A DNA stretch of 64,000 nucleotides, from the NCBI RefSeq assembly GCF_003402535.2, contig NZ_AP025170.1, positions 2,604,001 to 2,668,000 of the forward strand. Direction: 5' to 3'. Below, one piece after another: positions 18,035 to 30,090 of the stretch (position 1 is the stretch's first letter; each line of letters begins with the position of its first letter). The position numbers and the translations under genes are program-made. The notes beneath the pieces were generated by a model. It did no database searches and was not told where the DNA came from. It saw only the letters and a list, made by a program, of their open reading frames with translations. This DNA is from Cupriavidus sp. P-10 (lineage in GTDB: Bacteria > Pseudomonadota > Gammaproteobacteria > Burkholderiales > Burkholderiaceae).

Positions 18035-18035
<1 letters not shown>
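18007..18035. terminator. Bidirectional terminator between sauU and uvrD
   Basis: The arms AGCGGCGCCGG and CCGGCGCCGCT (11 bp) pair around a 7-base loop. It lies between two convergent genes and touches the uvrD stop codon. There is no T tract on the plus strand. Confidence 0.55.
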
Positions 18036-20383
<2,348 letters not shown>

Positions 20384-20409
20384 CGGAGGGGCCTTGTGGA
20401 ATGGCGCCA

Positions 20410-20415
20410 ATTATA
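20410..20415 (-). promoter_or_regulatory. Candidate -10 box of uvrD
   Basis: On the minus strand this reads TATAAT, 27 bases upstream of the chosen uvrD start. No good -35 hexamer is visible at 17 bases. It implies a short leader of about 20 nt. Confidence 0.5.
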
Positions 20416-20548
20416 CCGGTCGACCCTGTCCGATCCGTCACATTGAAGGGGCGAAAACTGCCCCGCATGCGGCCGTGCACCGGCCCCGTCCAGCCTTTCC
20501 GGGCCGGGGCTGCTGTCTGCAAAATAGGCGCCGACCGGCCCGCCCCCG

Positions 20549-20554
20549 TATAAT
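20549..20554 (+). promoter_or_regulatory. Candidate -10 box of valS
   Basis: Perfect TATAAT in the uvrD-valS divergent region, about 94 bases upstream of the valS start. The -35 region is GC-rich and poor. Confidence 0.5.
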
Positions 20555-20647
20555 TTGGGGTTTCACTGGCGCAACGCCGCCAGGCGCAGGCTGCCGCACC
20601 CCGCTGAGCCCTGCGACGCATCCAGACGCCAACCTCGACATCCCAGC

Positions 20648-23515
20648 ATGACCGCCCAAGACCAATCGCTTGCCAAGAGCTTCGAACCCGCCGCCATCGA
20701 GGCGAAATGGGGCCCCGAGTGGGAGAGCCGCGGCATCGCCAAGCCGACCTTCGACCCTGCCCGCCCGGACTTCGCGATCCAGCTGCCGCCGCCGAATGTG
20801 ACCGGCACGCTGCACATGGGCCATGCGTTCAACCAGACCATCATGGATGGCCTGGCGCGCCATGCGCGCATGCTGGGCGCCAATACGCTGTGGGTGCCGG
20901 GCACCGACCACGCCGGCATCGCCACCCAGATCGTGGTGGAGCGCCAGCTGGAGGGCCAGGGCGTGTCGCGCCATGACCTCGGCCGCGAGAAGTTCACCGA
21001 GAAGGTGTGGGCCTGGAAGGAAGAATCGGGCTCGACCATCACCCGCCAGGTGCGGCGCATGGGTGCGTCGATCGACTGGAGCCGCGAGTACTTCACCATG
21101 TCGCCGGAGATGTCGACGGCGGTGACCGAAGTGTTTGTTCGCCTGTACGAGCAGGGCCTGATCTACCGCGGCAAGCGCCTGGTCAACTGGGACCCGGTGC
21201 TGGGCACCGCCGTGTCGGACCTGGAAGTCGACAGCGTCGAGGAAGAAGGCTCGCTGTGGCATATCCGCTATCCGCTGGTCGAGGCTGACGCCAAGGGCGG
21301 CCTGACCCACCTGACCGTGGCCACCACGCGTCCGGAAACCATGCTGGGCGACGTGGCCGTGATGGTTCACCCGGAAGACGAGCGCTATGCGCACCTGATC
21401 GGCAAGTCGGTGCACCTGCCGCTGACCGGCCGCCAGATCCCGGTGATCGCCGACGAATACGTCGATCGCGAGTTCGGCACCGGCGTGGTCAAGGTGACCC
21501 CGGGCCACGACTTCAACGACTACGCCGTCGGCCAGCGCCACAGCCTGCCGCAGCTGTCGATCCTGACGCTGGACGCAAAGATCGTCGCCGACGCGCCGGC
21601 CGCCTACGCCGGCCTGGACCGCTTCGACGCACGCAAGGCCGTCGTGGACGACCTGGAAAAGCAAGGCCTGCTGGCCGAGGTCAAGAAGCACAAGCTGATG
21701 ACCCCGCGCAGCGAGCGCACCGGCAGCGCGATCGAGCCGATGCTGACCGACCAGTGGTTCGTCGCCATGAGCAAGCCGGCGCCGGAAGACACGTACTACC
21801 CGGGCCGCTCGATTGCCGAGGTGGCACTGGAAGCCGTGCAGAGCGGCGAAATCAAGCTGGTGCCGGAGAACTGGATCAGCACCTATAACCAGTGGCTGGG
21901 CAATATCCAGGACTGGTGTATTTCGCGCCAGCTGTGGTGGGGCCACCAGATTCCGGCGTGGTATGACGATGCCGGCAACTGCTTCGTTGGCCGCACCGAA
22001 GAGGAAGCGCTCGCCAAGGCCAGGGCCGCCGGCAGCACCGGCGCCCTGCGCCGCGAGGAAGACGTGCTCGACACCTGGTTCTCGTCGGCGCTGGTGCCCT
22101 TCTCCTCGCTGGGCTGGCCCGAGGAAACGCCTGAGCTGAAGCACTTCCTGCCGTCGTCGGTGCTGGTCACCGGCTACGACATCATCTTCTTCTGGGTGGC
22201 GCGCATGGTCATGATGACCAAGCACTTCACCGGCAAGGTGCCCTTCCATACCGTCTACGTGCACGGCCTGGTGCGCGATTCGGAAGGCAAGAAGATGAGC
22301 AAGTCCGAGGGCAACACGCTCGACCCGGTGGACCTGATCGACGGCATCGACCTCGACACGCTGCTGAAGAAGCGCACCACCGGCCTGCGCCGCCCCAAGG
22401 ACGCGCCCAAGATCGAGAAGAAGACCAAGAAGGAATTCCCGGAAGGCATTCCCGCCTTCGGCGCCGATGCGCTGCGCTTCACCTTCGCCTCGCTGGCGAC
22501 GCTGGGCCGCAACATCAACTTCGACACCGGCCGCTGCGAGGGCTACCGCAACTTCTGCAACAAGCTGTGGAATGCGACCCGCTTCGTGCTGATGAACACC
22601 GAGGGCCATGACTGTGGCATGGGCCCGTGCAACAACGACTGCGGCCCGGACGGCTACCTGCACTTCTCGCAGGCCGACCGCTGGATCGTGTCGCTGCTGC
22701 AGCGCGTGGAGGCCGACGTCGAAAAGGGCTTTGCCGAGTACCGCTTCGACAACGTCGCCAACGCGATCTACAAGTTCGTCTGGGACGAGTATTGCGACTG
22801 GTACCTGGAACTGGCCAAGGTACAGATCCAGAACGGCACCGAGGCCCAGCAGCGCGCCACCCGCCGCACGCTGCTGCGCGTGCTGGAAACCGTGCTGCGC
22901 CTGGCGCACCCGATCATCCCGTTCATCACCGAAGAGCTGTGGCAGAAGGTGGCCCCGCTGGCCGGGCGCGCCAGGGGCGACGGTAGCGAGACCCTCGCGC
23001 TGCAGCCCTACCCGCTGCCGGCCGTGGCCAAGATCGATGAAGACGCCGAGCAGTGGGTCGCGCGCCTGAAGGAAGTGATCGATGCCTGCCGCAACCTGCG
23101 TGGCGAGATGAACATCTCGCCGGCGCAGCGCATTCCGCTCTATGCCGAAGGCGACAGCGAATTCCTGAAGGCGGCCAGCACACATATCCAGGCACTGGCG
23201 AAACTTTCCGAGGTGCGCGTCTTCGAAGACGAGAGCGCCCTGCAAGCCGAAGGCGCCGGTGCCCCGGTGGCCATCGCCGGCGGCAACCACCTGCTGCTGA
23301 AGATCGAGATCGACGTCGCCGCCGAGCGCGTGCGCCTGTCCAAGGAGATCGAACGCATCGGTGGAGAGATCGGCAAGTGCCGCGGCAAGCTCTCCAATGA
23401 GAGCTTTGTCGCCAAGGCGCCGCCCGCGGTGGTGGCGCAGGAGACACAGCGCCTCGCCGATTTCGAGCAAACTCTGGCCAAGCTGCAGGGCCAGCTGCAA
23501 CGGTTGCCGGCCTGA
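20648..23515 (+). CDS. valS: Valyl-tRNA synthetase
   Basis: 955-residue class I synthetase that charges tRNA-Val. The HIGH-type motif is HMGH at residues 56-59 within [14 protein letters not shown], and KMSKS is at residues 549-553 in [15 protein letters not shown]. The CP1 editing domain contains [13 protein letters not shown] and the [15 protein letters not shown] segment. The last 70 residues form the charged coiled coil that contacts tRNA ([20 protein letters not shown]). The in-frame upstream ATG at 20555 lies right behind a TATAAT box, so ATG 20648 is used. Monocistronic or with galU, which starts 123 bases downstream. Confidence 0.97.
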   Translation: MTAQDQSLAKSFEPAAIEAKWGPEWESRGIAKPTFDPARPDFAIQLPPPNVTGTLHMGHAFNQTIMDGLARHARMLGANTLWVPGTDHAGIATQIVVERQLEGQGVSRHDLGREKFTEKVWAWKEESGSTITRQVRRMGASIDWSREYFTMSPEMSTAVTEVFVRLYEQGLIYRGKRLVNWDPVLGTAVSDLEVDSVEEEGSLWHIRYPLVEADAKGGLTHLTVATTRPETMLGDVAVMVHPEDERYAHLIGKSVHLPLTGRQIPVIADEYVDREFGTGVVKVTPGHDFNDYAVGQRHSLPQLSILTLDAKIVADAPAAYAGLDRFDARKAVVDDLEKQGLLAEVKKHKLMTPRSERTGSAIEPMLTDQWFVAMSKPAPEDTYYPGRSIAEVALEAVQSGEIKLVPENWISTYNQWLGNIQDWCISRQLWWGHQIPAWYDDAGNCFVGRTEEEALAKARAAGSTGALRREEDVLDTWFSSALVPFSSLGWPEETPELKHFLPSSVLVTGYDIIFFWVARMVMMTKHFTGKVPFHTVYVHGLVRDSEGKKMSKSEGNTLDPVDLIDGIDLDTLLKKRTTGLRRPKDAPKIEKKTKKEFPEGIPAFGADALRFTFASLATLGRNINFDTGRCEGYRNFCNKLWNATRFVLMNTEGHDCGMGPCNNDCGPDGYLHFSQADRWIVSLLQRVEADVEKGFAEYRFDNVANAIYKFVWDEYCDWYLELAKVQIQNGTEAQQRATRRTLLRVLETVLRLAHPIIPFITEELWQKVAPLAGRARGDGSETLALQPYPLPAVAKIDEDAEQWVARLKEVIDACRNLRGEMNISPAQRIPLYAEGDSEFLKAASTHIQALAKLSEVRVFEDESALQAEGAGAPVAIAGGNHLLLKIEIDVAAERVRLSKEIERIGGEIGKCRGKLSNESFVAKAPPAVVAQETQRLADFEQTLAKLQGQLQRLPA

Positions 23516-23637
23516 CCGGCAACCGATGACGCCCCTGCCAGTCTGGTCCCCGTCCGGCCTCGTCGGACGGAACCGGACAGACGGCGCCGGCAATGGCTGG
23601 CAGGGTTATGAACCAGAATCTGAGAGGTACACCTGAT

Positions 23638-24528
23638 ATGGAAAATCGCGTCACCAAGGCCGTCTTCCCGGTCGCGGGCCTGGGCACCCGCTTCCTGCCA
23701 GCCACCAAGGCCAGCCCGAAGGAAATGCTGCCGGTGGTGGACAAGCCGCTGATCCAGTACGCCGTGGAAGAAGCCATGGCCGCCGGCATTACCGAGATGA
23801 TCTTCGTCACCGGCCGCTCCAAGCGCGCCATCGAGGACCATTTCGACAAGGCCTTCGAGCTGGAAGTCGAGCTGGAAGCCAAGAACAAGCAGGCCCTGCT
23901 GGACGTGGTGCGCTCGATCAAGCCCGCCAACGTGGAGTGCTACTACGTGCGCCAGCCCGAGGCACTGGGCCTGGGCCACGCGGTGCTGTGCGCCGCCAAG
24001 CTGGTCGGCGACACCCCGTTCGCGATCATGCTGGCCGACGACCTGATCGACGGCAGCCCGCCGGTGATGAAGCAGATGGTGGATACCTACAACCACTACA
24101 ACTGCTCGGTGCTGGGCGTCGAGGAAATCTCGCCGGAACAGAGCCGCTCCTACGGCGTGGTCGATGGCCGCGAGTGGGAACCGGGCGTGATCAAGGTGTC
24201 GAACATCGTTGAGAAGCCGGCGCCGGAAGACGCCCCGTCCAACCTGGGCGTGGTCGGCCGCTACATCCTGACGCCGCGCATCTTCGACCACCTGCGCGAG
24301 CTGAAGCCCGGCGCGGGCGGCGAGTTCCAGCTGACCGACGCGATCCAGTCGCTGCTCAATCAGGAACAGGTACTGGCGTACCGCTACCAGGGCCGCCGCT
24401 ATGACTGCGGCAGCAAGCTGGGCTACCTGAAGGCGACCGTCGAGTTTGCGCTGAAGCACCCGGAAGTGGGCGCGGAGTTCAGCGCGTACCTGGAGTCGCG
24501 CGAGCACCTGACGCGACCGAACAGCTGA
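23638..24528 (+). CDS. galU: UTP-glucose-1-phosphate uridylyltransferase
   Basis: 296-residue nucleotidyltransferase making UDP-glucose for polysaccharide, LPS and trehalose-type synthesis. The signature [20 protein letters not shown] is near residue 10, followed by [17 protein letters not shown], the sugar-nucleotide region MLADDLID and the later [20 protein letters not shown] lies upstream of ATG 23638; in-frame ATG codons at 23593 and 23608 are less likely. A strong rho-independent terminator follows. Confidence 0.95.
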   Translation: MENRVTKAVFPVAGLGTRFLPATKASPKEMLPVVDKPLIQYAVEEAMAAGITEMIFVTGRSKRAIEDHFDKAFELEVELEAKNKQALLDVVRSIKPANVECYYVRQPEALGLGHAVLCAAKLVGDTPFAIMLADDLIDGSPPVMKQMVDTYNHYNCSVLGVEEISPEQSRSYGVVDGREWEPGVIKVSNIVEKPAPEDAPSNLGVVGRYILTPRIFDHLRELKPGAGGEFQLTDAIQSLLNQEQVLAYRYQGRRYDCGSKLGYLKATVEFALKHPEVGAEFSAYLESREHLTRPNS

Positions 24529-24550
24529 GCGATCGCTCCGCCCAAAACGA

Positions 24551-24575
24551 AAAAAGCCGCTTCGAGCGGCTTTTT
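24551..24575. terminator. Rho-independent terminator after galU
   Basis: The AAAAAGCCGCT arm pairs with AGCGGCTTTTT around TCG. It works on paper in both directions, and it separates galU from the convergent TusA-like gene. Confidence 0.9.
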
Positions 24576-24591
24576 CTTTGTTTTTCTTCGA

Positions 24592-24819
24592 TCAGCGGCG
24601 CCGCATGTAGAACACGAACACCTTGTCGACTTCCGAATGCGACAGCAGCTCGTTGCCGGTCTGCTTGGCAAAGGCCTGGAAATCGCGCGTCGCGCCGGGA
24701 TCGGTCGCCAGCACTTTCAGCACTTCGCCGCTGGCCATGTCGGCCAGCGCCTTCTTGGTGCGCAGGATCGGCAGCGGGCAGTTCAGGCCGCGCGCATCCA
24801 CTTCTTTCTGGAACTCCAT
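24592..24819 (-). CDS. TusA/SirA family sulfurtransferase-like protein
   Basis: 75-residue protein with the family motif RGLNCPLPILRTKKAL, cysteine at residue 14. TusA-like proteins carry persulfide sulfur, for example to tRNA thiolation or molybdenum cofactor synthesis, and accept it from cysteine desulfurases or rhodaneses. The C-terminal part has the conserved ATDPGATRDF segment. A GGAAGAG ribosome-binding site is present ahead of ATG 24819; a longer frame upstream overlaps the Nudix gene and is rejected. It could be the TusA orthologue or a paralogue; the sequence alone does not tell. Confidence 0.88.
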   Translation of the reverse strand: MEFQKEVDARGLNCPLPILRTKKALADMASGEVLKVLATDPGATRDFQAFAKQTGNELLSHSEVDKVFVFYMRRR

Positions 24820-24847
24820 TCGTCTCTTCCTTCGGTTTCTGGGACTG

Positions 24848-25432
24848 TTACCAGCGGTATTGTAGCGAAGCCCCGACCTGGCTGAAGTCATGCGGGCGGC
24901 GCGGGTCGGGGATGTCCTCGCCGGTCTGCCGGTCGAAGAAGCGCACCGGGTAGCCGCGCGCGGCCAGCCAGTCGGCAACGGCGAAGCCGGTGCCTGCCGA
25001 CCACACGCGCACGTCCTCGGGCGCCACCAGCTTGTATTCGGCCAGTTCCTCGGACAGTTCGACGGTGCCGGTCGCCTTCACGTGGTAGGCGATGATCAGC
25101 TCGTTCTTGCGCATGAACTCGTAGACGCCGATCAGCGAGACCGACTCGGTATCGAGGTTGGTCTCCTCCTTCAGCTCGCGCGCGACGCCCAGTTCGGGCG
25201 GCTCGTCGCGCTCCAGGAACCCCGTCACCAGCGCAAACATCTTCTCCGGCCAGGCAGCATTGCGCGCCAGCAGCAGCTTGTTCTCATACTCGACAACCGC
25301 GGCCAGCACCGGCAGCGGGTTGTTCCAGTGCACGAAGCCGCATTCATGCTGCACGCAGGCGTGGCGTTCGCGCCCGGACAGCGGCAGCACCTCGAGCGGC
25401 GCGCCGCACTGCGGGCAGAATCGGTATTGCAT
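24848..25432 (-). CDS. Nudix hydrolase with N-terminal zinc ribbon
   Basis: 194-residue hydrolase of nucleoside diphosphate derivatives. A zinc ribbon is formed by Cys6, Cys9, Cys26 and Cys31 (FCPQCGAPLE ... CVQHECG). The Nudix box runs from Gly71: GFLERDE then RELKEETNL, with the metal-binding glutamates present. The zinc ribbon resembles NudC-type NADH pyrophosphatases, but the protein is shorter and lacks the duplicated N-terminal domain, so the substrate is open. It lies 28 bases upstream of the TusA-like gene on the same strand. Confidence 0.88.
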   Translation of the reverse strand: MQYRFCPQCGAPLEVLPLSGRERHACVQHECGFVHWNNPLPVLAAVVEYENKLLLARNAAWPEKMFALVTGFLERDEPPELGVARELKEETNLDTESVSLIGVYEFMRKNELIIAYHVKATGTVELSEELAEYKLVAPEDVRVWSAGTGFAVADWLAARGYPVRFFDRQTGEDIPDPRRPHDFSQVGASLQYRW

Positions 25433-25482
25433 TTGGGGGCTCCTGTAGGTGTCTCGTTATCAGTATGATCGCGCTGCCGCGT

Positions 25483-26526
25483 TCAGGCACCCGTTCCGGC
25501 ACCGCAGGCCGCGCGCATGTCGGCGGCCAGCGCCTCCACCGTCTGCGGCTGCAGGTCCCACGAACACATGAAGCGGCAGCCGCCGGCGCCGATGAAGGTA
25601 TAGAAGCGCCAGCCTTTGGCGCGCAGTGCCTCGATCGCCGGCAGCGGCAGCTCGGCAAAGACGGCGTTGGACTGCGTCGGGAACATGATGCGCACGCCGG
25701 GGATGTCGGCAATGCGCTGCTGCAGCAACTGCGCCATCGCATTGGCATGGCGCGCGTTGGCCAGCCACACATCGTTTTCGAGCAGTCCCAGCCACGGCGC
25801 CGAGATAAACCGCATCTTCGACGCCAGCTGCCCGGCCTGCTTGACGCGGTAGGCAAAATCCTCGGCCAGGCGGCGGTCGAAGAACACCACCGCCTCGCCC
25901 ACCGGCAAGCCGTTCTTGGTGCCGCCGAAGCACAGCACGTCGACGCCGGCACGCCAGGTGATCTCGGACGGATGCACGCCCAGCGACGCCACCGCGTTGG
26001 CAAAGCGCGCGCCGTCCATATGCACGCGCAGCTGCCGGCGCTTGGCGATGGCGGCGATCGCGCGCACCTCTTCCACGCTGTACACCGTGCCGACCTCGGT
26101 CGACTGCGTCAGCGACACCACCTTGGGCTTGGGGTAATGGATATCGGAGCGGCGCGTCACCAGCGCCTCGATCGCATCGGGCGTGAGCTTGCCGTTCTCG
26201 CCCGGGGCGGTCAGCAACTTGGAGCCGTTGGAGAAGAACTCCGGGCCGCCGCACTCGTCGGTCTCGATATGCGCCAGCTCGTGGCAGATCACAGAGTGGT
26301 ACGACTGGCACAGCGCCGACAGCGCCAGCGAGTTGGCCGCCGTGCCGTTGAACACGAAGAACACCTCGCAATCGGTCTGGAACAGGTCGCGGATACGGTC
26401 GCAGACCTTCTGTGTCCAGCTGTCGTCGCCATAGGCCTGTTCGTGGCCGCTGGCATTGGCTTCCAGGAAATACTTGAGCGATTCCGGGCAGAAGCCGGCG
26501 TAGTTGTCAGAGGCGAAGTGCTGCAT
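25483..26526 (-). CDS. ltaE: Low-specificity L-threonine aldolase
   Basis: 347-residue PLP enzyme of the aldolase/beta-eliminating lyase group, which cleaves L-threonine or L-allo-threonine to glycine and acetaldehyde. The start MQHFASDNYAG matches the family start. The PLP-lysine is Lys204 in CFGGTKNGLPVG, and Asp171 in HMDGARFANA should contact the pyridine nitrogen. FNGTAANSLAL holds the phosphate-binding region. It is on the minus strand between the Nudix and tautomerase genes, with no tight coupling. Confidence 0.92.
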   Translation of the reverse strand: MQHFASDNYAGFCPESLKYFLEANASGHEQAYGDDSWTQKVCDRIRDLFQTDCEVFFVFNGTAANSLALSALCQSYHSVICHELAHIETDECGGPEFFSNGSKLLTAPGENGKLTPDAIEALVTRRSDIHYPKPKVVSLTQSTEVGTVYSVEEVRAIAAIAKRRQLRVHMDGARFANAVASLGVHPSEITWRAGVDVLCFGGTKNGLPVGEAVVFFDRRLAEDFAYRVKQAGQLASKMRFISAPWLGLLENDVWLANARHANAMAQLLQQRIADIPGVRIMFPTQSNAVFAELPLPAIEALRAKGWRFYTFIGAGGCRFMCSWDLQPQTVEALAADMRAACGAGTGA

Positions 26527-26590
26527 GGTGTTCAGTCAGGACGGCGAGCGAGGACGGCCAGGGAGGACTCGGCGGATTACTCTCGGCGGA

Positions 26591-26779
26591 CTACTTCTTG
26601 TCGGCCCAGAGTTCGCCGCCGGTGGCCCAGTTCTCGCGCTTGACGTCGGTGATGATGATGTCGACGGCCGAAGCCGAGCAGCCCAGCGTCTCGCAGGTAA
26701 CGCGCGTCACTTCCTCGACGAACTTGCGCTTCTGATCGATGGTACGGCCTTCAAACATTTCGACGTGGAAAGTCGGCAT
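26591..26779 (-). CDS. 4-oxalocrotonate tautomerase family protein
   Basis: 62-residue protein of the tautomerase superfamily. The catalytic N-terminal proline (exposed after Met removal) is present: MPTFHVEMFEGRT. The length is that of the hexameric 4-OT type. The C-terminal half contains IIITDVKRENWATGGEL, the usual end of this family. The substrate is unknown; relatives act in catechol meta-cleavage or dehalogenation. No other catechol genes are nearby. It lies between genes for threonine aldolase and a class II aldolase. Confidence 0.9.
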   Translation of the reverse strand: MPTFHVEMFEGRTIDQKRKFVEEVTRVTCETLGCSASAVDIIITDVKRENWATGGELWADKK

Positions 26780-26833
26780 GCAATGCTCCTTGTGATGATT
26801 GGTATTCTGGAAAGTCGCCAGGGAACGTGGAAA

Positions 26834-27610
26834 TCAGTCCCGGTAGGAAGGATCGATTCTATCGAGTTTGCGCAGCAGCGCGGGCCACTCCATCACGCCC
26901 TCGACCGCGCCGTTGTCGAACAGTTGCCCGGATGTCCTGTGCGCGACCGCCTCATCCGGCTGCACCAGCGCGCCGCCCGCCTGCGCGGCGATCTGGATCT
27001 CGCAGGCCTTGATCAGCGTCGCCATCAGCACGTAGGCCTCGGCCACGGTGCGGCCGGCCGTCAGCGTGCCGTGGTTGCGCAACAGCATGGCCGGGTGCTC
27101 GCCCAACGACGTGGTCAGACGCCCGCCTTCGGCCGGGCTGAAGGCCAGACCCTCGTAGTCGTGATACGCGATGCGGCCGTAAAAGCGCATCGCGTGCTGC
27201 GACAGCGGCAGCAGGCCGGCGGCCTGCGCCGACACCGCGATACCGGCGGTGTTATGCAAGTGCATCACGCACATCGCGTCGGGGCGGGCCGCGTGCACGG
27301 CGGCATGCAGCGCGAAGCCGGTGACGTTGACCGGGTGGACCGTCTCCCCGACGACCTCGCCGCGGCCGTTGATCTTGACCAGGTCGCTGGCGCGGATCTC
27401 GTCGAAGGCGAAGCCGAACGGGTTGATCAGGAAGTGGTCGGGCTCACCGGGCACGGTGGCCGAGATATGGGTGTAGATCAGGTCATCCCAGCCCTCGCGC
27501 GCGGCCAGCCGGTAGGCCGCGGCAAGGTCGACGCGCACACGCTGCTCTTCGGCGGAGGCAGGCTGCGGGGAGGCGCCCGCGGCACGCGCGGGCTGCAAGG
27601 CAAAAGACAT
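26834..27610 (-). CDS. Class II aldolase/adducin family protein
   Basis: 258-residue zinc-dependent aldolase-fold protein. The metal-binding histidines are visible in VMHLHNTAG and in LLRNHGTL, and the N-terminal YTHISATVPGEPDHFLINP matches the phosphate/substrate region of L-fuculose-phosphate aldolase relatives. Many members act on non-phosphorylated substrates or as decarboxylases. ATG 27610 has GGAGCGAG upstream. The tautomerase gene lies 54 bases downstream on the same strand. The actual reaction is not known. Confidence 0.86.
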   Translation of the reverse strand: MSFALQPARAAGASPQPASAEEQRVRVDLAAAYRLAAREGWDDLIYTHISATVPGEPDHFLINPFGFAFDEIRASDLVKINGRGEVVGETVHPVNVTGFALHAAVHAARPDAMCVMHLHNTAGIAVSAQAAGLLPLSQHAMRFYGRIAYHDYEGLAFSPAEGGRLTTSLGEHPAMLLRNHGTLTAGRTVAEAYVLMATLIKACEIQIAAQAGGALVQPDEAVAHRTSGQLFDNGAVEGVMEWPALLRKLDRIDPSYRD

Positions 27611-27749
27611 GGGGCTCGCTCCTGCGCCGCCCGGTCTCGCGTGCCGGGGTCGGCCCCGGCCTTCTGTGCTGCGCCACCGGCTGCGGCGCACGCGCGGCAG
27701 CCGCGATGCGTGGCGCGTCAGGCGGCAAAGGCAATATCGTAGCGCACCT

Positions 27750-29021
27750 TCACGATCCGCTCCGTGCGGGCGCCAGCGGCCAGGCGCGGCGCATCCAGGC
27801 GAACACCAGCGCGCCCACCAGCAGCGACGCCGCCGCGCACGACAGCGAGCTGGCGAAGCCGCCCGTGCGCGCCACCAGCGCGGTCGCCAGCGGCGGCCCG
27901 GCGATCTGGCCGAGGCCGTACGACGCGGTCATCAGCCCCATCAGCCGCGGCGCGTGCGGACCCCACAGGCGCCGGGCCTCGCGCATGGCGAACGCCACCA
28001 GCGCGGTGAACGGCAGGCCGGTCAGCAGGCTGCTCAGCGCAAACCCCGCCACCGTCGGCCACAGCACCGCAATCCCCACACCCAGCGCCTGCATGCCGTA
28101 CGCATACGCCAGCAGCTTGCGGCTGTCGTGCGCCATGCTCACCCGCGTCGCCAGCAAGGCGCCCACCGCTACGCCGGCGCCGAAGATCGGCCAGAACAAG
28201 TCGGCCCAGACCGTGCCCGGCAGCGCCTCGCGCGCGATCACCGGCAGGAAGGTGGCGGTGATGATGTAGCCAAAACCGGCCAGGCCGTAGGCCAGAGTCA
28301 GGGCCCAGGTCTGGGCGTCAAGCCGCGCGCCGGCGCCGGCCGGCTGCGCGGCGTCAGGCGCCTGGCTGGCGTCCGCGGCCATCGGCCTGGCCGCGAAGAT
28401 GCGCCACACCAGCGCCACCAGCACCGCGGCCAGCACGGTGAAGGCCAGCCAGCCATGGTCGGCATGCCAGCCCGCGCCGACCATGCCGGAGGCACCCAGG
28501 CCCGTGGCGACGATGCCCAGCCCCGGCCCGCAGAAGATCAGCCCGCCCAGTTCCGGCTTGCCCAGTTCGGCCAGCCGCTGCAGGCACCAGCCGGCGGTAT
28601 AGACCAGCACCACGGCGCTGGCCACGCCGGCGGCGAAGCGCCACAGCGACCACGCCGGCATGCCGCCCGGCAGCGCCATTCCCAGCGTCAGCAGCACCGT
28701 CGCCACCAGGCCCCAGCGCACCATGCGCACGGCGTCCGGGCGGATAAACATGCACAGCGCGGCGCCAAGGAAATAGCCGATGTAGTTGACCGTCGCCAGC
28801 CACCCTCCCTGATGCAGGTCGACGATGCCGTCGTGCAGCATCATCGGCAGCAAGGGGGTAAAGGCGAAGCGGCCGACCCCCATCACCACCGCCAGCGACA
28901 CCAGTCCGGCCAGCGCCACCGCCACCGGGCCGGCCTGGCGCAGGTCGGGCCGCGTGGCGGGCTGCGGACTGGCGGCGTCGGCGGCGGCCTGGTCGGGATC
29001 GAGGCTGTGGAGCTTGGACAT
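27750..29021 (-). CDS. YbfB/YjiJ family MFS transporter
   Basis: 423-residue membrane protein with about twelve helices. Residues 35-60 (VALAGLVSLAVVMGVGRFAF) match the YbfB/YjiJ group of major facilitators, with GVGRFAFTPLLPMM as the family mark. The middle loop at about residue 215 is Ala/Pro-rich. ATG 29021 is preferred over an upstream in-frame ATG that lies inside the LysR gene. It is transcribed away from a LysR regulator that probably controls it. Substrate unknown; efflux is the usual guess for the group. Confidence 0.87.
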   Translation of the reverse strand: MSKLHSLDPDQAAADAASPQPATRPDLRQAGPVAVALAGLVSLAVVMGVGRFAFTPLLPMMLHDGIVDLHQGGWLATVNYIGYFLGAALCMFIRPDAVRMVRWGLVATVLLTLGMALPGGMPAWSLWRFAAGVASAVVLVYTAGWCLQRLAELGKPELGGLIFCGPGLGIVATGLGASGMVGAGWHADHGWLAFTVLAAVLVALVWRIFAARPMAADASQAPDAAQPAGAGARLDAQTWALTLAYGLAGFGYIITATFLPVIAREALPGTVWADLFWPIFGAGVAVGALLATRVSMAHDSRKLLAYAYGMQALGVGIAVLWPTVAGFALSSLLTGLPFTALVAFAMREARRLWGPHAPRLMGLMTASYGLGQIAGPPLATALVARTGGFASSLSCAAASLLVGALVFAWMRRAWPLAPARSGS

Positions 29022-29047
29022 TGACTCTGGCTGTGTGGGGCAGCGGT

Positions 29048-29116
29048 TGCATTGCAGTCTCTGTATGCTACGCTGGGCAAACCATCCCGAAAAATGAATT
29101 ATCAAGATGCAATGCA
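29048..29116. promoter_or_regulatory. Pair of inverted 9-mers between the MFS and LysR genes
   Basis: TGCATTGCA at 29048-29056 recurs in inverse orientation at 29108-29116, the second copy extending to the 13-bp palindrome GATGCA-A-TGCATC (29106-29118). The sites are 60 bp apart in the 141-base divergent region, a layout typical for LysR-type recognition and activation sites. Confidence 0.4.
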
Positions 29117-29162
29117 TCCTGAGTCGAGATGGATCCTGGATTCACGTTCCGGAGCCGGTGCC

Positions 29163-30059
29163 ATGGACCTTGCAGCACTTGAAATCTTCCGTGCCGTCGT
29201 CGAAGCCGGCGGCATCACCCGCGCGGCCGAGCGGCTGCACCGGGTGCAATCCAACGTCACCACGCGCATCCGCCAGCTGGAGCAGTCGCTCGGTGTCGAG
29301 CTGTTCGTGCGCGATGGCCGGCGCATGGTGCTGACGCCGGCGGGACAGACGCTGTTCGACTACGCCTGCCGCATCCTGCAGCTGACCGAAGAAGCGCGCC
29401 AGGCCGTGCTGCCGGCACGTCCCAGTGGCCGCCTGCGCATCGCCTCGATGGAAAGCACCGCCGCCAGCAGGTTGCCCAATGTGCTGGCGGCGTATCACCA
29501 GGCGTGGCCCGAGGTGCAGCTGGAACTGGTAACGCTGGCGACGCGGCAGGCGCTCGATGCGCTGGCGCGCTTCGAGGTCGATTGCGCCTTTGTCGCCGAG
29601 CCGCTTGCCGAGCCGGGACTGGCGGCCATTCCCGCCTTCGAGGAAGAACTGGTGGTGATCGCGCGGGCGGGCCATCGCCCGATCCACTCCTCCGCCGACC
29701 TCGAAGTGCCGACGCTGCTGGCGTTCGAGCCCGGCTGCAACTACCGCGCGCGGGTCGAGGCCTGGTATGCCGGCGGCGACTCGGCGCCGCCGCCGCGCGT
29801 GCTGGAGCTGGGCTCCTACCATGCCATCGTCGCCTGCGCGGCGGCCGGCATCGGCGCCGCGATCGTGCCGCGTTCGGTGCTGGGCCTGTACCGGGACCTG
29901 CCCGCCATCAGCCAGCACAGCCTGGGGCTTGCGGGCCGCGTGCGCACCATGCTGGCCTGGCATCCGGCCATGGCCGGCGCCGCGCTGCATGCCCTGGTCG
30001 ATATGCTGCGGGCGCACGCGCCCGGGCCGCAGGGCGAGGCCGAACTCGTCGCCGCCTGA
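29163..30059 (+). CDS. LysR family transcriptional regulator
   Basis: 298-residue regulator. The N-terminal winged helix-turn-helix spans about residues 1-60 (MDLAALEIFRAVVEAGGITR, then AERLHRVQSNVTTRIRQLEQ). The effector-binding domain begins around residue 90 (GRLRIASMESTAASRL) and has the ACAAAGIGAAIVPR segment. ATG 29163 gives the standard start; the longer frame begins in the MFS promoter region. It is divergent from the YbfB-like transporter, its likely target. The inducer is unknown. Confidence 0.9.
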   Translation: MDLAALEIFRAVVEAGGITRAAERLHRVQSNVTTRIRQLEQSLGVELFVRDGRRMVLTPAGQTLFDYACRILQLTEEARQAVLPARPSGRLRIASMESTAASRLPNVLAAYHQAWPEVQLELVTLATRQALDALARFEVDCAFVAEPLAEPGLAAIPAFEEELVVIARAGHRPIHSSADLEVPTLLAFEPGCNYRARVEAWYAGGDSAPPPRVLELGSYHAIVACAAAGIGAAIVPRSVLGLYRDLPAISQHSLGLAGRVRTMLAWHPAMAGAALHALVDMLRAHAPGPQGEAELVAA

Positions 30060-30090
30060 ACGACGGCCGGCGGCGGCCGGCTGTCGCAGC

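Noticed and set aside
20438..23593. Open frame of 1051 codons on the minus strand opposite valS
   Set aside because: Antisense shadow of valS; the translation has no recognisable domain and is rich in His, Gln and Arg.
24820..24978. 53-residue N-terminal extension of the TusA-like protein
   Set aside because: It overlaps the Nudix gene in another frame and is Arg-rich shadow text; ATG 24819 has a proper ribosome-binding site.
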